In this document: piece after piece, positions 1 through 9,148 of the stretch
Numbering within the stretch: position 1 is the stretch's first letter
Layout: each line of letters opens with the position of its first letter
Assembly (NCBI GenBank): GCA_963704535.1
Contig: OY969916.1
Span: 6,076,001-6,140,000 of the forward strand
Direction: 5' to 3'
Length of the DNA stretch: 64,000 nt
Source: G963704535 sp963704535
GTDB lineage: Bacteria > Chloroflexota > Chloroflexia > Chloroflexales > Roseiflexaceae
Notes under the pieces: model-generated
The model's input: only the letters and a program-made list of their open reading frames with translations
Told to the model about the DNA's origin: nothing
The model's database searches: none
Position numbers and translations under genes: made by a program

Positions 1-456
1 CGGTGCCGGCGGGGGCATGAACGTGGTCTCTTTGACCTTGTAGTGCTTGCCTTCATAATTGAACGGCTGCCCGCGCCACAGCCCGGTCAGGATGTCCAGC
101 CCTTCGTCCAGCAGCTCGGCTCGCGTCCGGCGGTCGGTGACTTCGCCGAAGCTTTCGAACCCGCTATCGATGGCGCCCAGCCCGACCGCCAGGATCGCGC
201 GCCCATTGGAGAGGTGGTCGAGCGTGACCGTCTCGCTGGCCAGCTTCCACGGCCGCATGCGCGACAGGGGCGTAAGCATGGTGCCGAGCTTGATCCGCTC
301 GGTGCGCATCGCGGCGGCGGCCAGCGATACCCAAGCGTCGATGCCCCATACCGGCTCCCAGACGAAGAAGCCATCCCAGCCGGCCTGCTCGGCCTCGTAG
401 GCAAAGTCGGCGGCAGTCCGCGCATCGCCCATGGGAAGCACAAAGCCATACTTCAT
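1..456 (-). CDS. LLM-class (luciferase-like) flavin-dependent oxidoreductase, N-terminal part
   Basis: The reverse strand reads openly from an ATG at 456 to the window edge (152 codons, no stop), so the 3' part of the gene lies outside. The protein begins MKYGFVLPMGDARTAADFA and continues with a bacterial-luciferase-like TIM-barrel pattern: EQAGWDGFFVWEP near residue 25, then an RIKLGTMLTPL strand and a SNGRAILAVGLGAI segment typical of F420/FMN-dependent monooxygenases. A good ribosome site (AGGAG) lies about 8 nt upstream of the ATG. Family assignment is solid; substrate and cofactor (FMN or F420) cannot be told. Reading frames on the opposite strand here are shadows. Confidence 0.82.
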   Translation of the reverse strand, partial: MKYGFVLPMGDARTAADFAYEAEQAGWDGFFVWEPVWGIDAWVSLAAAAMRTERIKLGTMLTPLSRMRPWKLASETVTLDHLSNGRAILAVGLGAIDSGFESFGEVTDRRTRAELLDEGLDILTGLWRGQPFNYEGKHYKVKETTFMPPPAP

Positions 457-523
457 CTCTGGTATCTCCTGGTTACAGGAATTACGCAGTCACCCGTCAG
501 GCGTGACCTTGGCCTTCGGCAGC

Positions 524-540
524 CCTTCGACAGGCTCAGG
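524..540. repeat. Short dispersed repeat CCTTCGACAGGCTCAGG
   Basis: A 17-bp sequence of the CCTGAGCCTGTCGAAGG type, a near-palindrome that recurs between genes in many high-GC bacteria. Only this one copy was noticed in the window. It sits just before the large palindrome at 562-607, in the gap between the two flanking genes. Confidence 0.4.
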
Positions 541-561
541 AGCCGCGGTACTTTTTCTTCC

Positions 562-607
562 TTTTATCGAGGATTTTCGCCCGGCCGGGCGAAAATCCTC
601 GATAAAA
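562..607. repeat. Perfect 46-bp palindrome
   Basis: The sequence from 562 to 607 equals its own reverse complement over all 46 bases, with its centre between 584 and 585 in a GGCC core. Each half begins TTTTATCGAGG. As RNA it would make a very stable hairpin flanked by A/T runs on either side, so it could end transcription from both directions. It lies 3' of the CcrM-like gene (minus strand) and 5' of the luciferase-like gene. Confidence 0.75.
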
Positions 608-676
608 AAGAGCTGAAGTACTTTGCTGCCGCAGGCAAGAGCAGCGTTGCGGACGCCACTGCATAACTCTTGCTGG

Positions 677-1795
677 TTATAGCTGATGCTCGGCGCGATA
701 CTGCTCCCGCAGCTCGTCGATGCTGACCAGTTGCCCCTGCTGGTCCTCGCAGTACCAGTACTCCCACCCGTTGCAGGCGGTCTTTCGCTGTGCAATCGCC
801 GCAATGCGGTGAATCGAGCCGGCTGTGCCGTTCCAAAGCAGTTGCGAGTCGGCTTTGACGGTCGCTTCGACGCTGCGGTCCTTCGAGTAGATTTGCTGGC
901 CGGCATGCAGGTAGTGCGTCTCGATCAGCTGGCCGAAGCTCACGCGGGGGGCCGTGCGCCTGGATTGTGTGACGAGTTCGGCTTCGCCGGAGCGCAGCGG
1001 CGGGAGGTTGTTGATGCGGTCGCGTGCGATCTCGATATAGTCAGATTCGAGTTCAATCCCCACATACGCGCGCCTGAGCTGCTTTGCGACCGCCCCAGTG
1101 GTGCCTGAGCCAAAGAAGGGGTCGAGCACGACATCGCCGGGATTGCTCGATGAAAGAATAACGCGGTACAGCAGCGCCTCCGGTTTCTGGGTCGAGTGGG
1201 CTTTCTTGCCGTTCAGCTTAATGCGCTCCGGCCCGGTGCAGAGCGGGATGTGCCAGACATTCTGCATCTGCTTTTCATCGTTCATGTGCTTCATGGCGTG
1301 ATAGTGGAACGTATACTTCTTCTGATCGACCGATTTCTTGGCCCAGATCAGCGTCTCGGTGGCGTTTTGAAAGCGCGTTCCACGAAAGTTCGGCATGGGA
1401 TTGGTCTTGTGCCAGATCACATCATTCAGCACCCAATAGCCCAGGTCCATCATGATCGCGCCGACGCGGAAAATATTATGATAGGAGCCGATGACCCAGA
1501 TCGTCCCGTGATCTTTCAAGACCCTGCGGCAGGCACCGAGCCAAGCGCGGGTGAACGCGTCGTAGGCGGCGAAGTCGGCGAACTGGTCCCACTCGTCGTC
1601 CACGCCGTCGACGATCGTCTGATTCGGCCGCAGCAGTTGATTGCGGAGCTGGAGATTGTAGGGCGGGTCGGCGAAGATCAGATCGACTGACTTCTCGGGG
1701 AGCGTCTTGAGGACCTCAATGCAATCGCCCTGCATGATCGCATTCACGGGAAGCCGCGCGACCGTATGCTCCTCGTCATCTGCCTGCCGCCGCAT
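677..1795 (-). CDS. CcrM-like adenine-specific DNA methyltransferase (beta class)
   Basis: Transfers methyl from S-adenosylmethionine to adenine N6 in DNA. The catalytic motif DPPYNLQL lies at residues 43-50 and the SAM-binding DPFFGSGTTG near residue 235, the order that defines beta-class N6/N4 methylases. Between them is a target-recognition region (NAMPNFRGTRF-like, WHIPL). The C-terminal ~90 residues (VSFGQLIETHYLHAGQQIYS onward) match the extra C-terminal (RAMA-type) domain of CcrM/HinfI-type enzymes, whose usual site is GANTC. At 372 aa it is the usual CcrM length. No restriction endonuclease lies beside it, so it is probably an orphan methylase. Target specificity is inference from family. 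Confidence 0.88.
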   Translation of the reverse strand: MRRQADDEEHTVARLPVNAIMQGDCIEVLKTLPEKSVDLIFADPPYNLQLRNQLLRPNQTIVDGVDDEWDQFADFAAYDAFTRAWLGACRRVLKDHGTIWVIGSYHNIFRVGAIMMDLGYWVLNDVIWHKTNPMPNFRGTRFQNATETLIWAKKSVDQKKYTFHYHAMKHMNDEKQMQNVWHIPLCTGPERIKLNGKKAHSTQKPEALLYRVILSSSNPGDVVLDPFFGSGTTGAVAKQLRRAYVGIELESDYIEIARDRINNLPPLRSGEAELVTQSRRTAPRVSFGQLIETHYLHAGQQIYSKDRSVEATVKADSQLLWNGTAGSIHRIAAIAQRKTACNGWEYWYCEDQQGQLVSIDELREQYRAEHQL

Positions 1796-1885
1796 GAGCC
1801 TGCCTTCCTGCTCAGTTGCCCCGGACGCGTAGTCCAGGGAGGCTGCTACACGATCGCGCGATTCTACGCCCTTTTGGGCGCATCG

Positions 1886-1976
1886 TCAACAAAGGGGGAG
1901 TTTGAGGGGGCCGCCCCTCAAGAATCCCCTTTCCACCACGGATCGTAGACAAGACATACCTTTTCAAACAGTTTCT
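1886..1976. mobile_element. MITE-like G-rich palindromic element, left end degraded
   Basis: Core AAAGGGGGAGTTTGAGGGGG..CCCCTCAAG with a right terminal repeat CCTTTTCAAACAGTTTC. The matching left terminal repeat is missing. The right end runs into the stop codon of the protein-kinase gene (TGA followed directly by GAAACTGTTTGAAAAGG on the minus strand). Same family as the elements at 55698 and 57473. Confidence 0.6.
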
Positions 1977-3092
1977 CAGCGGTTGGAAACAGTATCAGGA
2001 ACAAATTCAGCCTCCTTGAGCAGTCGCCGTAATGTTGCGTGATGAAATCGCGTGTCCTTTTTGTTATTTCCCCGCATGTCCGAATAGAAAGTATGCATGA
2101 AGGTGATGATGCTGCGATATTTTGCGATACTGACGACATAGTTTCTATCGAGCTTCATCATGCCATTTGCATCTATCGCGTCGATATTGTTCAGCAAGAT
2201 CGTCATCAGTTCTTCAAATTCGGCTCCATCTCGTATCCTAAATCGTTCCGATACGCGCCGTTTTTCAGCCTCCGGCAAGTTGCGATACATCCAAAACAGG
2301 TGGAAACCCAAGCTGCATAGGAGATTGCCGTAATCATAATCGATGTTTTGTTTGTAGAACGACGCTTCTGCGGGTGTCAGCTCAAAACGTTTGTCAAGGA
2401 CTAAACCAAAATCGGTCAGATACACTTGTTTGCCATCCGTGAGCATGTTGAAAAAATCAGTGTCGAGATGGATAATTCCGTTGTTCCTCAGAAATGTAAT
2501 CGTTGCCCGCATGTCGGCAATGATCATAGGGGTTTTGCTTGGATGGTCCAGTAACCAGGTTGCCACCGTATGGGGAATATGCTCTAAGAATAAGACCAGC
2601 TCATAGTTGGCGTTTGCTCGATCCAACAGATATCTTCCGAACGTTCGCGTTTTTACCCCAATAGTCTATGTAACTCGTATGGCGCTCCATATCCACATCC
2701 GCATGTACCCCCGAGAATGGGATGATTCGATAATGGTACAGCAATGGGAAGGTCGCAATCGCTCCTTCCAATACCCAGTTGGTTGTTTTGATATGGGTCA
2801 CGAGTTCACGGAAGACCCCCAGGCCAGCGGAATTGAAGCCATAATTGTAATAGGTTGGGAGGTCATACACGTTTTTGGTTGAGAACATGTTCTCATACTC
2901 GATGTCCGTAACGGGAATCCGTTTCACAAAGACCTTTGAACGCCCAATGGCGATGGTGTGATTTTTACCCCACCCGCTATGCGTCTCGCTCGTGTCAAAC
3001 AGCGAGCGCAATTGGGCATTGTCGATCTGTGCGATGTCGGAACTGAGCTTGAAATACAGCTGTTGTCTCGGCTGGAGACGGTGGTTTGCCAT
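1976..3092 (-). CDS. Serine/threonine protein kinase-like protein, split by a frameshift
   Basis: Two overlapping minus-strand frames join to one kinase-like protein. The first (3092 down to about 2660) carries the N-lobe, with a candidate ATP lysine in KVFVKRIP. The second (down to 1976) carries a hinge (ELVLFLEHIP), a catalytic-loop-like HLDTDFFNML and a DFG motif (YLTDFGLVLD). The catalytic loop reads HLD instead of HRD, with the Asp and Asn kept. Moving +1 at the run of four C (plus strand 2656-2659) joins the frames smoothly. Either a single-base insertion or a recent pseudogene. The stop codon abuts a MITE end. Base composition is lower in GC than the flanks. Confidence 0.6.
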
Positions 3093-3143
3093 GGGCTTCC
3101 CCTCTGGACAAATGCGACAAACGTCGTGAAGTGGTGGGCTAGG

Positions 3144-3614
3144 CTATGTCGTCCAGAAGCCGGCATGCACCGTTTTGGCTTCCGCTTCCAATGCTGGGCC
3201 GAGCACGTCGATCGGCTGCTGGCTGCGTGCAAACACCTCGCGGCACGGCAGCAGCAGGTGCTCGGGCGATGGGCCGACGATCGTAGAGAGATCGGTAGCA
3301 CTCAGCGCATACACTACCCGCCCCACCTTGCCCCAATGGATGGCGCCGGCACACATGGCACATGGTTCGGTACTCGTATACAGCGTGCATGCGGCCAGTT
3401 GTTCCGGCGAAAAGCGCTGTGATGCCTGGCGCATCAGATTGGTTTCGGCATGGCCCGTACAGTCGCGCGCGGTGACCACAGTATTTTCTGCCTGTAGTAC
3501 GACCTGGTTCTGATCATCCACCAGCAGGGCGCCAAAGGGGTGATTGCCATGCTCGCGGGCGCGCCAGGCCAGGGCGATCGCCGCGCGCAGATGTTGGAGA
3601 TCGCTGTCATTCAT
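3144..3614 (-). CDS. Nucleoside (cytidine/deoxycytidylate family) deaminase
   Basis: A 156-aa zinc-dependent deaminase. The zinc and catalytic signature is complete: HAE (in GHAETNLMRQ, about residue 56) supplies the His ligand and proton-shuttle Glu, and PCAMCAGAIHWG (about residue 84) supplies the two Cys ligands. The layout fits the guanine-deaminase/tRNA-adenosine-deaminase branch (COG0590). tadA is usually essential, but the C-terminus (ALEAEAKTVHAGFW) looks more like a general nucleoside deaminase. It starts 52 nt upstream of the kinase-like gene on the same strand, so the two may be co-transcribed. Exact substrate unknown. Confidence 0.82.
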   Translation of the reverse strand: MNDSDLQHLRAAIALAWRAREHGNHPFGALLVDDQNQVVLQAENTVVTARDCTGHAETNLMRQASQRFSPEQLAACTLYTSTEPCAMCAGAIHWGKVGRVVYALSATDLSTIVGPSPEHLLLPCREVFARSQQPIDVLGPALEAEAKTVHAGFWTT

Positions 3615-4056
3615 GTATCAAGCCCTTTCCATTCAGTAATCTTCGCGGTGTCCTGGTCGAAATGCTGGACAACTCCTTCAAGATAATCGGAGGAGCGACG
3701 ATAGAGGCAGCGTGGACCGAGCGGAGCTACAGATCATCAATCGGCGCGGCACCATGCATCCAGGTTAGCTCGCTGTCAAGCATAAAGTGATGTGGCCAGG
3801 AGACGGCGTCATGCTCCATTGGAGGCGCCTTTCAGATGTCGCCCAATGCCGCAATCGCACGATTGGAGTGCGTCTAAGCCAGTCATATGGTTGCCTCTTT
3901 CCGTGACCTACGGTACGACGAGAGTCTACTGTATCTTTCCCATTCGCGCCAATCGTTCAAGGGGCAAGGAGTGCTGCAATGGGCGGTAGAGCATCGTGCT
4001 GATTTGAGGTTGGGAGCGTAGCAGCATTACAGTTGCACCTTCAGTCTAAATGTAGT
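3615..4056. other. Intergenic stretch with no recognised feature
   Basis: About 440 bases between the deaminase start and the end of the membrane hydrolase gene. Short open frames here have no ribosome site and no family features. No clear promoter, repeat or RNA structure was recognised. Confidence 0.4.
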
Positions 4057-5403
4057 TCACTGAAGTAAAGAGTGATCCTTATACACATTGGCTACCAGTT
4101 GATCGAAACAATTGATTTGCGGCTCGTCCTCTTTTTCCCAATACATTGAGTGAGAGCGCAGACCCATAAAGGTTACAACATCAAGCCATGTCAACTCTTC
4201 CTGATTCATACGCCGCATGAAGGGAATGTTGATTGGGGGTTTCATAATAGAGTCCGCTGGCGTCTGGGTAGTCGCATTTGTACCTTGATCGTTGCCAGCA
4301 GTTGATGAGCTGATAGATACCTTTGCAGGGCCGGTTTTTCCATCGTCGCGGAAATTTGATGATAATACATCATCGGGCGAGAAAATGTTAAACCAGTGAC
4401 GTGGAGAATCCGGCAGTGACTGTCGTTTGTCGTAATACTTCGGCCAGAAAGCGCGAACAAAATCAAACGGACTTCCAATGGTGGTGATTGAATTAATACC
4501 ACCGAAGCGCACGCCTGGTTTACTATCAGGCGGGAACAGTGCATCAAGAACGATAATACTACCAAAACTATAACTTATAATGTGTAAATCAGTATAATCT
4601 GTATCCTTTGATTTAATATGTTCAATTAAATCTCGCAATTGCCCTACGAGTATATTTCTCTGTTCTCCTGACTGCAAATACATAACCAAGGCTGTATAGG
4701 TTGTAGCTGAGTTCACAATGAATTCACGAATCTGCAACCGAGTGGGTAAAACAATCCCGATAGCAGTTAGCGCTATTACGATGGTTTGGGCCCATCTGCC
4801 CAAAAAACTTGGTTCCGCTTGCCCGGACGTACCATTTGTGACATCGACTCTCAGGATATTATTAGCCACTAAAGCTTCCCTAATCGCATCAAACCCAGCA
4901 ATGATTAACAGTACCACATAGATCACCAATATTGATAAAGCGAAGATCGAGAGTACAACCTGAACCTTCTCTTTCAACGTCTTTGCTGGGTTTCCAAATG
5001 ATCCGATTATACGAAACGACATAACCACGATCGTAAGGGCAATTAGCAAAATCTTCATCAGTAACGACATGTCATCATACCGCTTGATGAATTTATCTCG
5101 ATATAAAAGTCCGTAGAGATCGATGACAGGGACATCTCTATCCGCGTCTTTCTTAAAGATAGTACATACGCGTGTTCGTGAGCCATGTTCATAATCCTCA
5201 TCACGAATCTCACCAAGCCGAAGCTTGTTTTTTGCAACTGCACTATTGCGATCCATCGCAGTAATAAGTCGCAACGTCACTCCTTCAATAGTCTGACCCG
5301 TCACTTCACGACTCAGGCCCGGGATGAAGATGATCGCATCTCGCGGTATCGTGTTCTGTGTCGCACCTGGCTGTGCTATGCTTCCAATTGTGTTGGGCGT
5401 CAT
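4057..5403 (-). CDS. Membrane-anchored alpha/beta-hydrolase-like protein
   Basis: A 448-aa protein not assigned to a named family. Residues 22-30 (DAIIFIPGL) look like the first strand and oxyanion turn of an alpha/beta hydrolase. Residues 277-281 (SYSFG) fit the nucleophile elbow, with Ser replacing the first Gly of GxSxG. A late His (LRSHSMYW) could complete a triad. Between them lie two or three hydrophobic segments (about 116-135, 148-171 and 205-221), so the hydrolase fold is interrupted by membrane helices. The gene is clearly richer in A/T than its neighbours, which hints at transfer. A lipase, or an effector in a defence-like system, are both possible; function unknown. Confidence 0.55.
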   Translation of the reverse strand: MTPNTIGSIAQPGATQNTIPRDAIIFIPGLSREVTGQTIEGVTLRLITAMDRNSAVAKNKLRLGEIRDEDYEHGSRTRVCTIFKKDADRDVPVIDLYGLLYRDKFIKRYDDMSLLMKILLIALTIVVMSFRIIGSFGNPAKTLKEKVQVVLSIFALSILVIYVVLLIIAGFDAIREALVANNILRVDVTNGTSGQAEPSFLGRWAQTIVIALTAIGIVLPTRLQIREFIVNSATTYTALVMYLQSGEQRNILVGQLRDLIEHIKSKDTDYTDLHIISYSFGSIIVLDALFPPDSKPGVRFGGINSITTIGSPFDFVRAFWPKYYDKRQSLPDSPRHWFNIFSPDDVLSSNFRDDGKTGPAKVSISSSTAGNDQGTNATTQTPADSIMKPPINIPFMRRMNQEELTWLDVVTFMGLRSHSMYWEKEDEPQINCFDQLVANVYKDHSLLQ

Positions 5404-5457
5404 GGAAGGCCTCCTGTGTCGTTTATCAATCGCCTTCAGTTATGATAAGGGATTATA

Positions 5458-5511
5458 CCACCATAAAAGCTTCGACGGAACGTTCCACCATAAAAACCTC
5501 GACGGAACATT
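5458..5511. repeat. Two tandem copies of a 27-bp unit
   Basis: Units at 5458-5484 and 5485-5511, both starting CCACCATAAAA and ending TCGACGGAACRTT, differ at three or four positions. They lie upstream of the membrane hydrolase start and could be a regulatory site. Confidence 0.55.
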
Positions 5512-5681
5512 CCCCTTTCGTAGCCTCGGATTGCTGTCGATATGCCAGCACAACATCAGGATGAAGGGAGCGCGGCCACAACATCGCAGCAGGCTCTTTG
5601 AGCTACATCGATGTCATCCGCTACCCGGCGTGAACCATAGCTTGTGCCAGCGTCTACAGGGTATCCTATGGTGCAGATCAG

Positions 5682-5990
5682 GTCGTCCTACCAGGAGGAA
5701 GGATGTCACGACCTACGGATAGTGTTATCCAACCAGGAAGAAGGATGCCCCGACCTACTGGTGTTGTTATCCACCCAGCAGGATGGATGTCATGACCTAC
5801 TGGTGTTGTTATCCAACTAGCAGGATGGATGAGATGATCTGCGGGGAATGTTATCCAACCAGCAGGATGGATAACATTACCAAGGAGTTGTGTTATCCAT
5901 CCCGCTGGATGGATGTCCTGATCTGCGAGGAATGTTATCCATCCCGCTAGATGGATGTCCTGATCTGCGAGGAATGTTATCCAAACCAGC
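5682..5990. repeat. Tandem array with an exact 42-bp period, about seven to eight units
   Basis: GTTATCC recurs at 5724, 5766, 5808, 5850, 5892, 5934 and 5976, each exactly 42 bases apart, with a decayed unit before it at 5682. Each unit carries a dyad of the form TCCA(T/A)CC-N4-GGATGGA (clearest at 5896-5914) followed by a TGATCTGCGAGGAAT- or CGACCTACTGGTGTT-like half. The stretch is non-coding in every frame. The period equals four turns of B-DNA, so the dyads would face the same side of the helix. It sits between the metK terminator and the hydrolase promoter region. Confidence 0.75.
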
Positions 5991-6024
5991 TCATAGATTC
6001 ATCAGGGACGGTAGAGCGCAGATA

Positions 6025-6069
6025 ACAGCAGAGGCGGTTTAAGCCAGTGGCTTGAACCGCCTCTGCTGT
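6025..6069 (-). terminator. Strong hairpin downstream of metK
   Basis: An inverted repeat with arms of about 21 bases: ACAGCAGAGGCGGTT at 6025-6039 pairs with 6055-6069, continued by AAGCC/GGCTT around a 3-nt loop. It begins 20 bases past the metK stop, the right place to end the SAM-cycle operon. There is no long T run, so termination strength is uncertain. Confidence 0.65.
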
Positions 6070-6088
6070 CACCCATTCTTTGAGCGCT

Positions 6089-7300
<1,212 letters not shown>

Positions 7301-7313
7301 AGACAAAATCCTT

Positions 7314-7392
7314 ATAAATTGAGAATTGAACATTGAGAATTGAGAAGGGCTGCGACCTTCATTCTCAATGTTCAATTCTACATTTTCAATTT
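7314..7392. repeat. Inverted heptamer repeat (AATTGAG type) between ahcY and metK
   Basis: Units of AATTGAG/AATTGAA/CATTGAG run one way, then a GC-rich middle, then CATTCTCAATGTTCAATT.. run back. It fills the whole gap, touching the ahcY stop codon on one side and lying just outside the metK ribosome site on the other. As RNA it would form one long hairpin inside the operon message. Confidence 0.8.
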
Positions 7393-8655
7393 CTAGGTGC
7401 CCTCTTCCCAGGAGGACAGGTAGTGGGCCTGCTCCTCGGTCAACTGGTCGATCGCGATGCCCATCGCGTGCAGCTTCAGGCTGGCGATCTCGCGATCGAC
7501 CTCTTTGGGTAGCGCGTGGACGCCATTGGCCAGCTTCCCACGCTGCTTCTGGAGATACTCCGACGCCAGCGCCTGGTTGGCGAACGACATGTCCATCACC
7601 GCGCTGGGGTGCCCCTCCGCGCTGGCCAGGTTGATCAGCCGGCCCTCGCCCAGCAGATTGATCCGCCGCCCATCCTTGAGAATGTACTGCTCGATGAATG
7701 GCCGCGGCCGGCGCTTCTCCTGCGCCATCCCTTCCAAGGCTGGGATGTTGATCTCCACATTGAAGTGCCCGCTATTGGAGACGATGCAGCCGTCCTTCAT
7801 GACCTCGAAATGATGCGCGTCGATCACCTTGATGTCGCCGGTGGCGGTGCAGATGAAGTCGGCCAGCGGCGCGGCCGCCAGCATCGGCAGCACCCGGAAG
7901 CCGTCCATCGCCGCTTCCAGCGCCTTGACCGGGTCGATCTCGGTAACAATCACATTCGCGCCCAGCCCACGCGCCCGGTCGGCGATCCCGCGACTGCACC
8001 AGCCGTAGCCGCCGACCACGAAGGTCTTGCCGGCCAGCAGCACATTGGTGGCGCGGATGATGCCGTCGAGCGTCGATTGGCCGGTGCCGTAGCGATTGTC
8101 GAATAGGTGCTTGGTGTCGCTGTCGTTGACGGCGATCACTGGGAAGGAGAGCACCCCGTCGGCGGCCATGGCCTTGAGGCGAATGACGCCGGTGGTGGTC
8201 TCCTCGGTCGAGCCGAGCAACTCGCCGATCAGTTCAGGGCGCTGCTTGAGCACGGCCGAGACCAGGTCGGCGCCGTCGTCCATGGTGATGTGCGGTCGGT
8301 GGTCGAGGGCGGCGGAAAGGTGCTGGTAGTAGGTCTGGTTGTCCTCGCCCTTGATCGCGAAGACCGGGATCTCCTCGAAGGCGACCAGGGCGGCGGCCAC
8401 GTCGTCCTGGGTCGAGAGCGGGTTGGAGGCGCACAGCACCACGTCGGCGCCGCCGGCGGCCAGGGTGCGGGCTAGGTTGGCCGTCTCGGCGGTGACGTGC
8501 AGGCAGGCCGAGAGCCGCAGACCCTGGAGCGGGCGCTCTTGTGCGAAGCGTTCGCGCACCAGCCGCAGCACCGGCATCTCGTTCTCCGCCCAGTCGATCC
8601 GCTTCCGCCCCTGCTCGGCCAGATTGAGATCCTTAATGTCGTAGTTCTTGGTCAT
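7393..8655 (-). CDS. ahcY: Adenosylhomocysteinase (S-adenosylhomocysteine hydrolase)
   Basis: Reversibly splits S-adenosylhomocysteine to homocysteine and adenosine, removing the product inhibitor of methyltransferases. The 420-aa protein carries the expected N-terminal substrate half (LSACLHVTAETANL; CASNPLSTQDDVAAAL), the NAD-binding GYGWCSRGIADRARGLGA near residue 210, and the C-terminal HPSAVMDMSFANQALA segment. It has the NAD-enzyme length usual in Chloroflexi and archaea, without the C-terminal extension of some longer homologues. Upstream neighbour adenosine kinase would remove the adenosine, and downstream metK rebuilds SAM, so the operon covers the full cycle. Confidence 0.96.
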   Translation of the reverse strand: MTKNYDIKDLNLAEQGRKRIDWAENEMPVLRLVRERFAQERPLQGLRLSACLHVTAETANLARTLAAGGADVVLCASNPLSTQDDVAAALVAFEEIPVFAIKGEDNQTYYQHLSAALDHRPHITMDDGADLVSAVLKQRPELIGELLGSTEETTTGVIRLKAMAADGVLSFPVIAVNDSDTKHLFDNRYGTGQSTLDGIIRATNVLLAGKTFVVGGYGWCSRGIADRARGLGANVIVTEIDPVKALEAAMDGFRVLPMLAAAPLADFICTATGDIKVIDAHHFEVMKDGCIVSNSGHFNVEINIPALEGMAQEKRRPRPFIEQYILKDGRRINLLGEGRLINLASAEGHPSAVMDMSFANQALASEYLQKQRGKLANGVHALPKEVDREIASLKLHAMGIAIDQLTEEQAHYLSSWEEGT

Positions 8656-8690
8656 CGAAGTTGTACGCTCCTTATTTGAGTTTGCTGGTT

Positions 8691-8849
8691 GTCAGTCGTG
8701 AACCATTTCGTAGTTTGTGGTGGAAAGGGATTCTTGAGGGGGCTTCCCCTCAAACTCCCCTTTTCAGATGTCAGTCGTGAACCATTTCGTAGTTTGTGGT
8801 GGAAAGGGATTCTTGAGGGGCTTCCCCCTCAAACTCCCCCTTTTCAGAT
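8691..8849. mobile_element. Two direct copies (79-bp period) of the G-rich MITE-like element
   Basis: GTCAGTCGTGAACCATTTCG begins at 8691 and again at 8770. Each copy continues through GTGGTGGAAAGGGATTCTTGAGGGG..CCCCTCAAACTCCCC into TTTTCAGA. Both copies carry the family's central palindrome. They occupy the gap between the zinc-ribbon gene and ahcY, and look like a local tandem duplication. Confidence 0.75.
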
Positions 8850-8855
8850 AGTCGC

Positions 8856-9086
8856 TTACTTCAGACTTGCGACCCACTCCGGGTCCACCCACAGGTCGAC
8901 GTGCCCGCACACGATGCAGGCGGTCGCCTCGGTCGGGTAATGCTCATTGTAGACGACGCCGAGCGAGCGGCGGGCCTGACCGGGCGCGACCGCCGCCGGC
9001 TGCTCGCCGCTCGCCGGCCCGTGGTCCTCGATCAGCACCACCGCCTTGACCGTGCCCCCGCAAGCGCTACAGACTCGCTCGTTCAT
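8856..9086 (-). CDS. Small zinc-ribbon protein
   Basis: A 76-aa protein starting MNERVCSACGG. Two CxxC pairs (CSAC near residue 6, CIVC near residue 60) make a likely zinc ribbon. The middle (VVLIEDHGPASGEQPA, then RRSLGVVYNEHYPTEATAC) matches nothing I can name. The longer frame starting at 9191 is not used: the ATG at 9086 has a GGAGG site eight bases upstream. It sits between the adenosine-kinase-like gene and ahcY in the SAM operon, so a role in methionine or adenosine metabolism is possible but unproven. Confidence 0.6.
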   Translation of the reverse strand: MNERVCSACGGTVKAVVLIEDHGPASGEQPAAVAPGQARRSLGVVYNEHYPTEATACIVCGHVDLWVDPEWVASLK

Positions 9087-9148
9087 CGCTGAACCTCCAC
9101 TACTTGCCCCGTGCGCGTGCTGAGCAGCAGGGCTTCGATTGTCGCCCC

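Noticed and set aside
43..666. Long plus-strand open frames at the left edge
   Set aside because: They are shadows of the luciferase-like gene on the minus strand and run through the 46-bp palindrome; no family features or ribosome site.
3792..3989. Possible 65-aa protein in the gap after the deaminase
   Set aside because: No ribosome site, no hydrophobic or domain pattern, rare-codon-like composition.
5682..5990. CRISPR array
   Set aside because: The 42-bp period has no conserved-repeat/unique-spacer alternation: the whole unit drifts at once, and no cas genes are near.
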